A DNA stretch of 61,656 bases, from the NCBI GenBank assembly GCA_947456505.1, contig CANGTC010000007.1, forward strand, positions 1-61,656, read 5' to 3'. The notes below the pieces were generated by a model that was not told the origin of the DNA, did not search any database, and was given only the letters and a program-made list of their open reading frames with translations. The position numbers and the translations under genes are program-made. Origin of the DNA: Beijerinckiaceae bacterium (GTDB taxonomy: Bacteria; Pseudomonadota; Alphaproteobacteria; Rhizobiales; Beijerinckiaceae). Below are positions 16,201 to 22,869 of this stretch, in pieces; position 1 is the first letter of the stretch; each line of letters begins with the position of its first letter.

Positions 16201-17366
16201 ACGGCGCGTGTCATCTCCGCCGCAAGCTGCGTACCAGTGTACTTGCCCGCTCTGATGCTGATGGATTGGGGGGCTGAACCGTCCACCGACACTGAGAACA
16301 TGTCGACGCCCCAGTAAGGCGGGTTTGAGCCGATAGCATCGGCCGAACCGCTGTCTCTGGTTTTGAAGAAGTCTTTCGGGTCGGTGATGATCGTGACTGG
16401 CTGCGCGTCCGTGTCGCCGAAGTCAAATCCCGTTGTTTTCATAATACCGCCAACTACCGCTGCTGCAGTCGACGGAGTTTTGTCTGTCTGATCGTCCTGC
16501 TTGTAGAGTGGGTGCGCCGCGCCTGCGTTGAAGGTGGGGTCGACGGCTTGCGGGCTAGTGGTGATTTGACCAAACTTGTTTATGTAATAAGTCTTGCTCT
16601 GGTCGTCCTTGGCGGTGATCAGCTGTGGCGTGACTTCTCGATCGCCGACGAACACATGGGTTTGCCATTTGTTGGTCGGGTTTGTCTCAGTCGCGTTGCT
16701 TGTTTTGACGTAATAGATTGTCGCGATTGTTGCGTTGCCAAGCGAGTCATAAATGGTGATTGATGTCGATTGATTATAGGTCGCCGGGTTTGTCTTATCG
16801 AAGACGTATGGATTGCTGGGGCCATATGTCGAGCTACTGGGAATGATAGTTGCGTCGGCCGGTAGGTTAAGACCCAGCTGGATTGTTTGTGATGCTTTTG
16901 GCAAGCCTGAGGTTGTTGGAAGTTGAAGATTCTTTGCCGAACTGATGCCTGTGGCGATAACCGATCCGTCGGCGTTGACTGGGAACACCTGAAGCAATTG
17001 ACCCTGGGCGTCGACAACGTAGCGGTCGTTGTTCACACTGAATGAACCGTCGCGGGTATAAACGGTTTGCGTTGAAGTGAGGCTCGGCTTGAGAGCAAAA
17101 AAGCCTTGGCCGGAGATGGCAAGATCTAGCGCGTTCAAGCTTGATTGGATGTTACCCTGCGTGAACTGCTGCTTGATCGACTTCATGATGGTGCCGGAGC
17201 CGACGGCGGAACTGTTGGCTTGCAGGGGAGAGGTGGCGAAGATATCGCCGAATTCTGCGCGCGACCGCTTGAAGCCTGTCGTGCCCACGTTGGCGATGTT
17301 GTTCGAGATGGCGGAGATGTCCGCCTGGGCGCCATTGAGGCCGGTGAGCGAGGTATAAAATGACAT
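13248..17366 (-). CDS. flgE: Giant flagellar hook protein FlgE
   Basis: Hook subunit. The N-terminus (MSFYTSLTGLNGAQADISAISNN and the GTTGFKRSRAEF motif), the ALDLAISGQGFF motif and the C-terminal helix (ALERSNVDITEELVNLITAQRNFQANAKAIE) are canonical, and the gene lies in the normal place between flgD and flgF. At 1372 aa it is about three times the usual 400-600 aa. The extra mass is one continuous middle region of beta-rich sequence. It includes several modules that resemble flagellin-type insertion motifs, for example near residues 735-800, 858-910 and 1058-1130. The enlarged part should project from the hook surface. Confidence 0.93.
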   Translation of the reverse strand: MSFYTSLTGLNGAQADISAISNNIANVGTTGFKRSRAEFGDIFATSPLQANSSAVGSGTIMKSIKQQFTQGNIQSSLNALDLAISGQGFFALKPSLTSTQTVYTRDGSFSVNNDRYVVDAQGQLLQVFPVNADGSVIATGISSAKNLQLPTTSGLPKASQTIQLGLNLPADATIIPSSSTYGPSNPYVFDKTNPATYNQSTSITIYDSLGNATIATIYYVKTSNATETNPTNKWQTHVFVGDREVTPQLITAKDDQSKTYYINKFGQITTSPQAVDPTFNAGAAHPLYKQDDQTDKTPSTAAAVVGGIMKTTGFDFGDTDAQPVTIITDPKDFFKTRDSGSADAIGSNPPYWGVDMFSVSVDGSAPQSISIRAGKYTGTQLAAEMTRAVNEKFGGQHYFSITDTYRKQGGAIVSGNDILKLNLTRLAEDGSSVALPNPIEIDLLGTAGSAGTPPVITTDLTATTSENKLQLTRDQLVATAQSKLNDALKARHLEFGKPTSWPDASSPPIIVGYDVSSRSFTFTVDPAQLGPDANEPESRFNSIQVYNPTDTMNDLGLPPQTTSQPVLIRANTMWSGSAALPGGDPILDPREQRTGIVVNYNKDTRQFSFSSGSTGEVSSITVGRARLAGNPDITAQVNSYDVSGLKFDQPHTATLEINGRTLTYNYTPPNGIDPADASAFYNGIEQACPVTFDDPTQEAMGSPTSSEVQTFHVYGKIMNNDKFSLTLPPIPGTNNPIQVNVGPIQLSSTTLGTTERINALSTAIATAVNTATGGRVTVEHSDNLFKVTYKTNGPVSSILLVNQSERGSDSLSTPVQLTDAKTVAGIPSVIDGTVTTPTKQTIVFTSSLGTAPQLMKGDVYRVTIPNANGSVSISEITLDQNNPTLNDLADGLTGAFPSVTFAADIGNKIVGTYKTVGHITGKFNIEQVAVGDGSGHSITVRPPNIGPITIGHTSNLEVTGDPAGTPFRLNLRIDGVVKNMSPIGSQGSTSRAGLSIGEAKTTGFLGDNDLLGIGVKYSAMQQFVPGTGLSSVAATAVGTRGVTPMSQTFMLNEALGENKMTFTIDGIVGTITLPIRAYTGDTFASAIQDRVNQIEDPKTGRIVSGVTVKFNADNNNLTFTSGTTGPNSQINVVGHANFGLANVTQTAGSVPIITNLKQATDAQGNKLYVDGSGAITTQAPTSEQNWFPLYLKEGQLTFDTVGKLISPKEGVVYSPFDPQNGSDLLRLNIDYGKFSTQYSSPFSVLSLSQDGYPSGSLNGLDIDASGTIRANYTNGQTAALGKIMIANFANANGLKQVGNADYVATSVSGQAVLGQAGADGFGTIKAGALERSNVDITEELVNLITAQRNFQANAKAIETTTTLSQTIIQIRG

Positions 17367-17415
17367 GTGTTTCGTCTCGCGTGCTGATCAGTTGTGGTAT
17401 GTGATTCCGGTTGGG

Positions 17416-18117
17416 TCAGTATTTAAATGCCCGAACATCCGACATTTTGACTACGCCGATGCCCGAGACTTTCAGGGTCTGGTCGCTCCCGACTGGAGCA
17501 ACCATGGCCTCGGTCACCGGCGCATATATGTCAGTTGTTGCGGAGGACTGTTTGCCACCCGACGTCATAACAGCCTTGACCACGTAGCTTGTTTCGCCAA
17601 CGGTCTTTCCATTGGCGTCTTTTCCGTCCCATTGGAATCCGACTAAGCCCGTTGGGTTTGCGCCGAGATCGATCGTCTTGACTAATTCGCCGGTCGCCTT
17701 CGTTATCTGTAGTTGCAGACTGGATGCATCGCTTGGGAGATCTACGGCCCCGCTGATTGCGCCTGTGTCATCGACCATAGCGGTGCTGCCAGGAACGAGA
17801 ACGGTCTTGCCCACGAAGTTTGCGGCCGTAGCGATGCGATTTTCTGATATTTGAGTTGAGACGCCAGTCAGCGTCGTGTTCAATTGGGTGATGCCCGAGA
17901 CGGTGGAGAATTGCGCCATTTGGGCGATCATTTGGTCGTTTGATTGCGGGGCAAATGGGTCCTGATTGGCCAATTGGGCCGTCATTAATTTCAAAAAGTC
18001 GCTTTGGTCCAACTGCGTTTTGTGAGGCGTCGTGGTTGAGGTTGGTGCAGGACTTGCGCCCAGCTTTTTGAGCAATGAGTCGAGCGTCTGTTGCGATGTA
18101 GCGCTGATATCCGTCAT
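17416..18117 (-). CDS. flgD: Hook-capping protein FlgD
   Basis: Scaffold that caps the growing hook. The N-terminal export/capping part carries the FlgD signature (FLKLMTAQLANQDPFAPQSNDQMIAQMAQFSTV, about residues 42-74). The FLIP/Ig-like domain follows (VGFQWDGKDANGKTVGETSYVVKA, about 156-180). 233 aa is normal. It lies between flgC and the giant flgE and must cap a much larger hook subunit than usual, yet is itself not enlarged. Confidence 0.95.
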   Translation of the reverse strand: MTDISATSQQTLDSLLKKLGASPAPTSTTTPHKTQLDQSDFLKLMTAQLANQDPFAPQSNDQMIAQMAQFSTVSGITQLNTTLTGVSTQISENRIATAANFVGKTVLVPGSTAMVDDTGAISGAVDLPSDASSLQLQITKATGELVKTIDLGANPTGLVGFQWDGKDANGKTVGETSYVVKAVMTSGGKQSSATTDIYAPVTEAMVAPVGSDQTLKVSGIGVVKMSDVRAFKY

Positions 18118-18123
18118 ATCTTA

Positions 18124-18537
18124 TTACTTTCCGACGCTGAGGGTTTTGAGCATGAGCGATTTTGCCGTCGCTATGACTTCGACATTGTTCTGGTATTGGC
18201 GGGCTGCTTCCATCATCTCGACCATCTCTTCATTGGTGTCGACGTTGGTGGCGAAGATGTAGCCCTGATCGTCTGCAAGCGGGTGTCCCGGGGAATATCG
18301 CTTCTCCGGGGGGGCCTGGGAGCGTTGCACATCCACGGCGGCGACAGTTGCTACGCCCGAGTTTTTATTAAAGGCGGCATATTCGGTCTCAAACACAGGC
18401 CTCATGGCGCGATAGGCTGTCTCTGGTGAGCTTGAGATAGATCCGGCGTTTGCAAGGTTGCTCGCCACAGCGTTCAGACGGACTTGCTGTGCGGACATGG
18501 CGCGGCCGGTGATCTGGAAGATGTTTAGATCAGCCAT
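18124..18537 (-). CDS. flgC: Proximal rod protein FlgC
   Basis: Proximal rod subunit. The ATGs at 18540 and 18537 are adjacent; GAGG lies 6 nt before the second, so I use 18537 (MADLNIFQITGRAMSAQQ), which also couples to the flgB stop. Family motifs: VRLNAVASNLANAGS near the N-terminus and NVDTNEEMVEMMEAARQYQNNVEVIATAKSLM at the C-terminus. 137 aa is normal. Confidence 0.95.
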   Translation of the reverse strand: MADLNIFQITGRAMSAQQVRLNAVASNLANAGSISSSPETAYRAMRPVFETEYAAFNKNSGVATVAAVDVQRSQAPPEKRYSPGHPLADDQGYIFATNVDTNEEMVEMMEAARQYQNNVEVIATAKSLMLKTLSVGK

Positions 18538-18923
18538 CATTCACCTCTAAGAGCAGAGCGCAGACCGCGGATGCGGTCGCTAAGGAATTGTAGGGTTGCC
18601 TCGTAGCGAGTGCTGTTTTCTGCGAATTGCAATTGCTCCACATGCAGTTCGACGGTGTTGCCATCCAGCGAAGGAGAGATCGGCTGGCGGTACAACATTT
18701 CGGTAGGGCCACCTGAGACAGTAGTCAGGTGCAAATTGTTTGTGGCCTTCAATGTGCCCATGCCGCTTAGCGCGCGGTCATACTCCGCAGCGAAATCAAT
18801 ATCTCGGGCTTTGAAGTTGGGTGTAGCTGCGTTAGCTATGTTTGATGCGAGCACTTCCATGCGTTGCTGACGCAATTGCAAGGCTGCTGCATGGGGTTTT
18901 AGATAATTTTCTAGCACGGTCAT
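18537..18923 (-). CDS. flgB: Proximal rod protein FlgB
   Basis: First rod subunit and first gene of the flgBCDEFGHIJKL operon. The frame is open to 18950, but the sigma54 promoter at 18961-18975 puts the transcript start at about 18949, so the ATG at 18923 (MTVLENYLKPHAAALQLRQQRMEVLASNIANAATPNFKARDIDF) is the likely start. It matches the family N-terminus. The C-terminal helix (VELHVEQLQFAENSTRYEATLQFL) is typical. No strong ribosome site is visible. Confidence 0.94.
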   Translation of the reverse strand: MTVLENYLKPHAAALQLRQQRMEVLASNIANAATPNFKARDIDFAAEYDRALSGMGTLKATNNLHLTTVSGGPTEMLYRQPISPSLDGNTVELHVEQLQFAENSTRYEATLQFLSDRIRGLRSALRGE

Positions 18924-18960
18924 TGCTGTGACGAGTCCTATATGGAACACTTGTCACCCA

Positions 18961-18975
18961 GCAATCTTCGTGCCA
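18961..18975 (-). promoter_or_regulatory. sigma54 promoter of the flgB-L operon
   Basis: The minus strand reads TGGCAC-GAAGA-TTGC, a full consensus match with 10 nt between GG and GC. It lies 38 nt before the flgB ATG at 18923 and should drive about 15 kb of hook and basal-body genes. Confidence 0.88.
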
Positions 18976-19002
18976 GTTCAAAAAAATGCGCAATTCATTT
19001 GG

Positions 19003-19554
19003 TTATTGGACATAGAAACGCTTGATGATGACCTGTTGAACAGGTGTGACATTGAGCCTGTCTTTAAGGCTCATGTTGATCGCGTTCTTGATTTTATCTG
19101 CGATCATTTGTTGCGCGTCGTCTTTTTTGACGTCTTCGACAGTAAGCTCGGACAGTATCGCCAGCGCCTGTGCGCGTAAGGGAATTTTTTTGTCCTTGAG
19201 CAGTTCCTCCGATAGCGGTCCGCGCATTGTCATTAATTCGAGTTCAATAAGAAGCACTCGGCCTTTCCCAGGGAGTGGGGACATGATTTCTTCCCCCAGG
19301 GATACATAGAGTGGTTCAAACGGGTTCGGGCCCTCGTCCGCCTGGACGACACGCTGGGGTGGCGGCGGGGGTTTCGCTGCTTCGGCGGCTGCTGCTATTT
19401 CTGCTTGTTTCTTCTGTAGAGCAGCCTCATCCATCTGGGCGACGACCACAAGTCCAACGACGATGCCGATGATCACAAGTAGAGCCATGCCTAGCGCAAG
19501 CGCGAATGGCCCTCTGATGAAGGCCTTCAGTGCTTCGATGATTTTTTGCACCAT
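19003..19554 (-). CDS. fliL: FliL-family protein (first copy)
   Basis: Stator-associated inner-membrane protein. 183 aa with one membrane segment (about residues 17-40), an Ala/Lys/Pro-rich linker with five consecutive prolines, and a periplasmic FliL domain (about 75-183: LYVSLGEEIMSPLPGKGRVLLIELELMT, a central LRAQALAILSELTVEDV, and the C-terminal VQQVIIKRFYVQ). A second FliL is encoded at 36120-36773 before fliM. This copy is last of a three-gene set: its ATG overlaps the TAA of the 70-aa gene (TAATG), indicating coupled translation. Confidence 0.88.
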   Translation of the reverse strand: MVQKIIEALKAFIRGPFALALGMALLVIIGIVVGLVVVAQMDEAALQKKQAEIAAAAEAAKPPPPPQRVVQADEGPNPFEPLYVSLGEEIMSPLPGKGRVLLIELELMTMRGPLSEELLKDKKIPLRAQALAILSELTVEDVKKDDAQQMIADKIKNAINMSLKDRLNVTPVQQVIIKRFYVQ

Positions 19555-19766
19555 TAAACCCAGCCCCCGCCGCTCTGCGTCTTCTTTGCATCATTGCGCA
19601 TTATGCTTTTGAAGGCTGCGGCCATGGTTTGCGCGCGAACACTCGTCTTTCCGAGTTCGTTTCTTCGTAGAATGATGTCGCCGGTAACCGTGCCACGATC
19701 CATCGTGAATGCGGGATAGAGCTTCATTAATTTCTCGAGAGCTGTGAGAAATTCTTCTTCGGTCAC
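19554..19766 (-). CDS. Small 70-aa protein coupled to fliL
   Basis: I do not recognise the family. The protein is basic and helical at the N-terminus (LTALEKLMKLYPAFTM), with no signal or membrane segment. The start is a GTG with a good GAGGAAAA site upstream. Its stop overlaps the ATG of fliL by one base (TAATG), a strong sign of translational coupling and of a real gene. Probably a cytoplasmic partner of the FliL copy it precedes. Confidence 0.6.
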   Translation of the reverse strand: MTEEEFLTALEKLMKLYPAFTMDRGTVTGDIILRRNELGKTSVRAQTMAAAFKSIMRNDAKKTQSGGGWV

Positions 19767-19775
19767 GGCTTTTCC

Positions 19776-20234
19776 TCAGACCAGTAGATCCACCCTCGCC
19801 CGGAGTTGCGCCAGGTTCCATGGCAGAAACGATATGCAGGCGTAGAGTGTGCTGGCGTAATGATGCATGTAAAGCGGTTCGAACGAGATCCTTGCTTCAA
19901 GCCGGCTTAGCGATGGAACCGCGTCAGCGGGTGCGCCGCGCGGGTTGTAAACAGGTCGCGATTGGTCCCATGACTTGGATTCTGCAAGGGTTCCAGGGCT
20001 TTTTTTGGTCCCTCCGCCCGGCGATGCGCTTTGGCGTCTTGGGGCGAGGGGGCTTTCGTCCACCAATGACTGGAAGGTATCGTCCGGGTAGCGCTCGTCC
20101 GGTAGATCGCGTTCCTCGGGATTGAAATCGCTTCCAGGTTCACTGGCCTGTCGGACTAAGTATGTCCTGACGTCAGCTGCACGCGCCAAATTGACAGGCG
20201 GTACGCTTACAAGTGGTGGAAAATCGAGAGCCAT
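19776..20234 (-). CDS. Hypothetical 152-aa protein upstream of fliL
   Basis: No recognised family. The middle (about residues 35-100) is acidic, Pro/Ser-rich and probably disordered. The C-terminal 45 residues look folded and contain LEARISFEPLYMHHYAS. GGAG lies about 10 nt before the ATG. It is first of a probable three-gene operon with the 70-aa protein and fliL. No clear sigma54 or sigma28 promoter is upstream (20235-20360). Confidence 0.5.
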   Translation of the reverse strand: MALDFPPLVSVPPVNLARAADVRTYLVRQASEPGSDFNPEERDLPDERYPDDTFQSLVDESPLAPRRQSASPGGGTKKSPGTLAESKSWDQSRPVYNPRGAPADAVPSLSRLEARISFEPLYMHHYASTLYACISFLPWNLAQLRARVDLLV

Positions 20235-20360
20235 TGAACACTACTCCGGCTCGAACACACGAGCGGCGCGCGCCACCCCCGAGCTGGAAGCAGTTTAAAG
20301 TCGGCTCTTGGTAAATTCCACTCTTTTTAACCTTTTGTTAACCCTGTTTTTGCGCTCCTG

Positions 20361-21173
20361 TTACCGGGTTAGTGTTTCGATGGCGGAACGAAGCATTTCC
20401 GAGCCTGTTTGGAGCGCCCTGGCGTTTCCGTTGTAGGCCTGCTGCGCTCGTATCATGTTGAGAAGTTCCGCCGTCATGTCGACATTGCCCTGCTCAAGCG
20501 CGCCTTGTGAGATATCGCCAAATCCGTTGACGCCTGCGCGGCTATATTCCGCCTGGCCTGACAGGGCGGTTTCGCCGACCATGGAGCCACCCAGATTTTT
20601 CAAACCATCTTCATTTGTGAAGCGCGCAAGCGCAACTGCGGCGATTTTGGTCGAAGTCCCATCCGTCTTCTGAACGCTGATCACGCCTTTGTTGTCGATT
20701 GCGATGGAGTTGACCTTTGTCAGGTCTCCCCCCACTGCGGCGAGGATATTAACGGCTTTAGGGTTGGTGCCCCCCGCCAATGGCAGCCCCATGAGCTGGC
20801 GGCCGCTACTATCAGTGAGATCGCCATTAACGCCAAGCTTTAGCTGCCCAGCTCGCGTGTAGGAAAATGTAGGATCAGAACCGGAAGCGGCTTGGTCCGC
20901 GAAGGTGAAATGGCCTGCGCCCATGATGGCTAGGTCAAGGGAGCTTTGAGTCGTCTTTATTTCACCCTGTGTATCTGTGCGTCGCACGGATTGTTGCACT
21001 GTTCCTTGACCCACTGTGACGCCCGGGCGTTCACTCTGACTAAGGCCGATCACATCGACGAATTGGGAGGTGGAGCGTTTGAACCCCACTGTCATAGCAT
21101 TCGCAAGATTGTTGGAAATGACGCTGAGGTCGCGCGAGGCGGACATCACGCCGGTAAGGGCGGTTTGGTTCAT
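20361..21173 (-). CDS. Extra hook/rod-family protein (FlgE/FlgF/FlgG paralogue)
   Basis: 270 aa. The N-terminus (LTGVMSASRDLSVISNNLANAMTVGFKRSTSQF), the SLDLAIMGAGHF motif and the C-terminal helix (LEQGNVDMTAELLNMIRAQQAYNGNARALQTGSEML) place it in the rod/hook family. FlgE, FlgF and FlgG are already accounted for in the main operon, so this is an additional member. Its size is closest to FlgF/FlgG and it lacks a large outer domain. It stands alone with its own consensus sigma54 promoter at 21228-21242. Possible roles are a rod segment, a hook-tip or adaptor subunit, or an alternative short hook. Which one is not decidable here. Confidence 0.85.
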   Translation of the reverse strand: MNQTALTGVMSASRDLSVISNNLANAMTVGFKRSTSQFVDVIGLSQSERPGVTVGQGTVQQSVRRTDTQGEIKTTQSSLDLAIMGAGHFTFADQAASGSDPTFSYTRAGQLKLGVNGDLTDSSGRQLMGLPLAGGTNPKAVNILAAVGGDLTKVNSIAIDNKGVISVQKTDGTSTKIAAVALARFTNEDGLKNLGGSMVGETALSGQAEYSRAGVNGFGDISQGALEQGNVDMTAELLNMIRAQQAYNGNARALQTGSEMLRSAIETLTR

Positions 21174-21227
21174 CGGACGGGTATCTCCAACAGTCCGTAT
21201 AATGGCGACAGTGCCGCATAGAATGCA

Positions 21228-21242
21228 GCAAATCTTGTGCCA
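21228..21242 (-). promoter_or_regulatory. sigma54 promoter of the extra hook/rod gene
   Basis: The minus strand reads TGGCAC-AAGAT-TTGC, a full consensus match, 55 nt upstream of the ATG at 21173. Confidence 0.86.
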
Positions 21243-21320
21243 TCATTTAAATATCAGAAAATAAACAATATTTTCACAATCAGATCCCTCATCCACTGGT
21301 TTGGCGTGGGGACGGTCGTG

Positions 21321-22037
21321 TTAATCCTCCTGCATCCATTCGCGAAGTTGCGCCAGCGCCGCTTTCTTGAGTTGCGACACGCGGCCGACGGTTACAGAAA
21401 GGACTTCGCTGATTTCCTCCAGATTGAGTTCCTCGACATAATAAAGCTGCAGCACGAGTGCCTCGCGTTCCTTGAGTCGCTTCAGATGCTTTGCGAGTGT
21501 TTGGCGCAGTTCGTCGGCGACAATTGCGCTTTCGGGAGTATGTCCGTCATCAGCGAACCAGACGGAATGATCATCGTAGATCTCGTCAAGAGACTTGTTC
21601 GGGGCGGACGAAGCCTTGTCGCGCCACGCTTGCAGTTCGCTGACGCTGATGCCCAATTCCGCGGCCACGAGTTCACGATTGGCGGGGTCTCCGCCAGCGG
21701 CCTTGACTGCAAGTTCCGCAACATTGATCTGCGCTCGGCGTTGCACACCAAGGCGCGTGAGCGTCAGATGCTTGCGCAAATGGTCCGTCAATGAACCGCG
21801 GATGCGAACGGCGGCGTAGCTGGTGAAAGTGGCCTGCCCTATGTCGTGAAATCTTTTTGCAGCCTCTACGAGGGCCAACATGCCGATCTGTACGAGATCG
21901 TCGATCTCGAAGACATCCCGCACCCGACCATGGATTTGCCAGGCGATCTTGCGCACGAGCTGCATATGCGAGCGTATGCGTTGTTCAATCTCCGCCTGGT
22001 TATTGGTCGGGGACGCATAGGCGCGGGCGCTCGTCAT
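21321..22037 (-). CDS. fliA: Flagellar sigma factor FliA (sigma28)
   Basis: Directs RNA polymerase to late flagellar promoters and is held by FlgM (28740-29024). 238 aa. Region 2 includes VFEIDDLVQIGMLALVEAAKRF and the RIRGSLTDHLR stretch. Region 3 has the RELVAAELGISVSELQ helix. Region 4 has LVLQLYYVEELNLEEISEVLSVTVGRVSQLKKAAL as the -35-binding helix-turn-helix. The start overlaps the flhG stop (ATGA). It is last of the flhA-flhF-flhG-fliA operon. One good target is the site before fliS (47660-47686). Confidence 0.95.
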   Translation of the reverse strand: MTSARAYASPTNNQAEIEQRIRSHMQLVRKIAWQIHGRVRDVFEIDDLVQIGMLALVEAAKRFHDIGQATFTSYAAVRIRGSLTDHLRKHLTLTRLGVQRRAQINVAELAVKAAGGDPANRELVAAELGISVSELQAWRDKASSAPNKSLDEIYDDHSVWFADDGHTPESAIVADELRQTLAKHLKRLKEREALVLQLYYVEELNLEEISEVLSVTVGRVSQLKKAALAQLREWMQED

Positions 22038-22864
22038 TGAATGGCTCCCTGCGGGACGATGCTATCCCTGGAGAAGAACATGTCGGCATCCTCGTTGATG
22101 GGCGTCGCCTGAGGGCCTGCGATCATGTTGCTCAGGCCTTCGATAGCCTGAGCGGCTTTGGAGTCAGGCGCTGAAACGATTGGCGGCACACAATTGTTGA
22201 CGCTCGCCAGGAGGTGTTCATCCTCCGGGATCGTTGCCGCATGATAAAGGTTGGCGGTCAGGAAGCGGTCAACGATACCTTTGAAGCGCTTGAAAACGTC
22301 CTTGCCATGAGCCTCGTCGCGCGCCAGGTTCACGACGATATCGAAATGCATTACGCGCCCGAATTGGCTCAAAACCTTGATGCAGGCGTATGCGTCGATG
22401 AAGGCCGCAGGCTCGCCTACGACAACCACGAGGACACGATTACATGCGAAGACAAAGTCAAGAACATTGTCCTCGATGCCTGCCGCCGTATCCACGACCA
22501 GATAATCACATTCCGTTGATAGCTCGCGAAGAGAACGGATGATCCGATGGCGGCTTTTAACCGACATATTCATTAACTCGTTAAGGCCGCTGCCTCCCGA
22601 GATAAGTTTCAGGCCTAGCGGACCTTCGGTGCAGACCTGGCTGAGCGGCAGATCCGCCTCCAAAGCATCTACAATGGTTTGCTTGGGGCTTAGACCCATC
22701 ATGATATAGGCGTTCGAAAGCGACAGATCCGCATCGAACAACACGACGCGCTTCCCCAATTTGGAGAGCGCCAGGGCGAGATTGACCGCTATATTTGTCT
22801 TTCCGACGCCGCCTTTGCCGCTCGTAATGGCGATCGCCTGACCTTTTTGAATGGCTTTAGTCAT
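22034..22864 (-). CDS. flhG: MinD-like ATPase FlhG (FleN)
   Basis: Controls flagellar number and placement with FlhF. The deviant Walker A SGKGGVGKTNIAVNLA is at about residues 14-29, followed by VVLFDADLSLSNAYIMMGLSP and the VVDTAAGIEDNVLDFV Walker B/switch. I choose the ATG at 22864 (AGAGG 9 nt before it) rather than the TTG at 22873. The N-terminus before the Walker A is only about 13 residues and lacks the DQAxxLR helix that in FlhG stimulates the FlhF GTPase. This fits the degenerate FlhF encoded just upstream. 276 aa. Confidence 0.92.
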   Translation of the reverse strand: MTKAIQKGQAIAITSGKGGVGKTNIAVNLALALSKLGKRVVLFDADLSLSNAYIMMGLSPKQTIVDALEADLPLSQVCTEGPLGLKLISGGSGLNELMNMSVKSRHRIIRSLRELSTECDYLVVDTAAGIEDNVLDFVFACNRVLVVVVGEPAAFIDAYACIKVLSQFGRVMHFDIVVNLARDEAHGKDVFKRFKGIVDRFLTANLYHAATIPEDEHLLASVNNCVPPIVSAPDSKAAQAIEGLSNMIAGPQATPINEDADMFFSRDSIVPQGAIQ

Positions 22865-22869
22865 TGCAG

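Noticed and set aside
13248-17366. Giant FlgE as an artefact of two fused genes
   Set aside because: Only one N-terminal and one C-terminal hook-family region are present and the frame is continuous, so it is one enlarged gene rather than two joined ones.
20290-20345. Possible FliA promoter before the 152-aa/fliL unit
   Set aside because: A GCCGA box and a TAAA box exist, but the spacing is about 5 nt too long.
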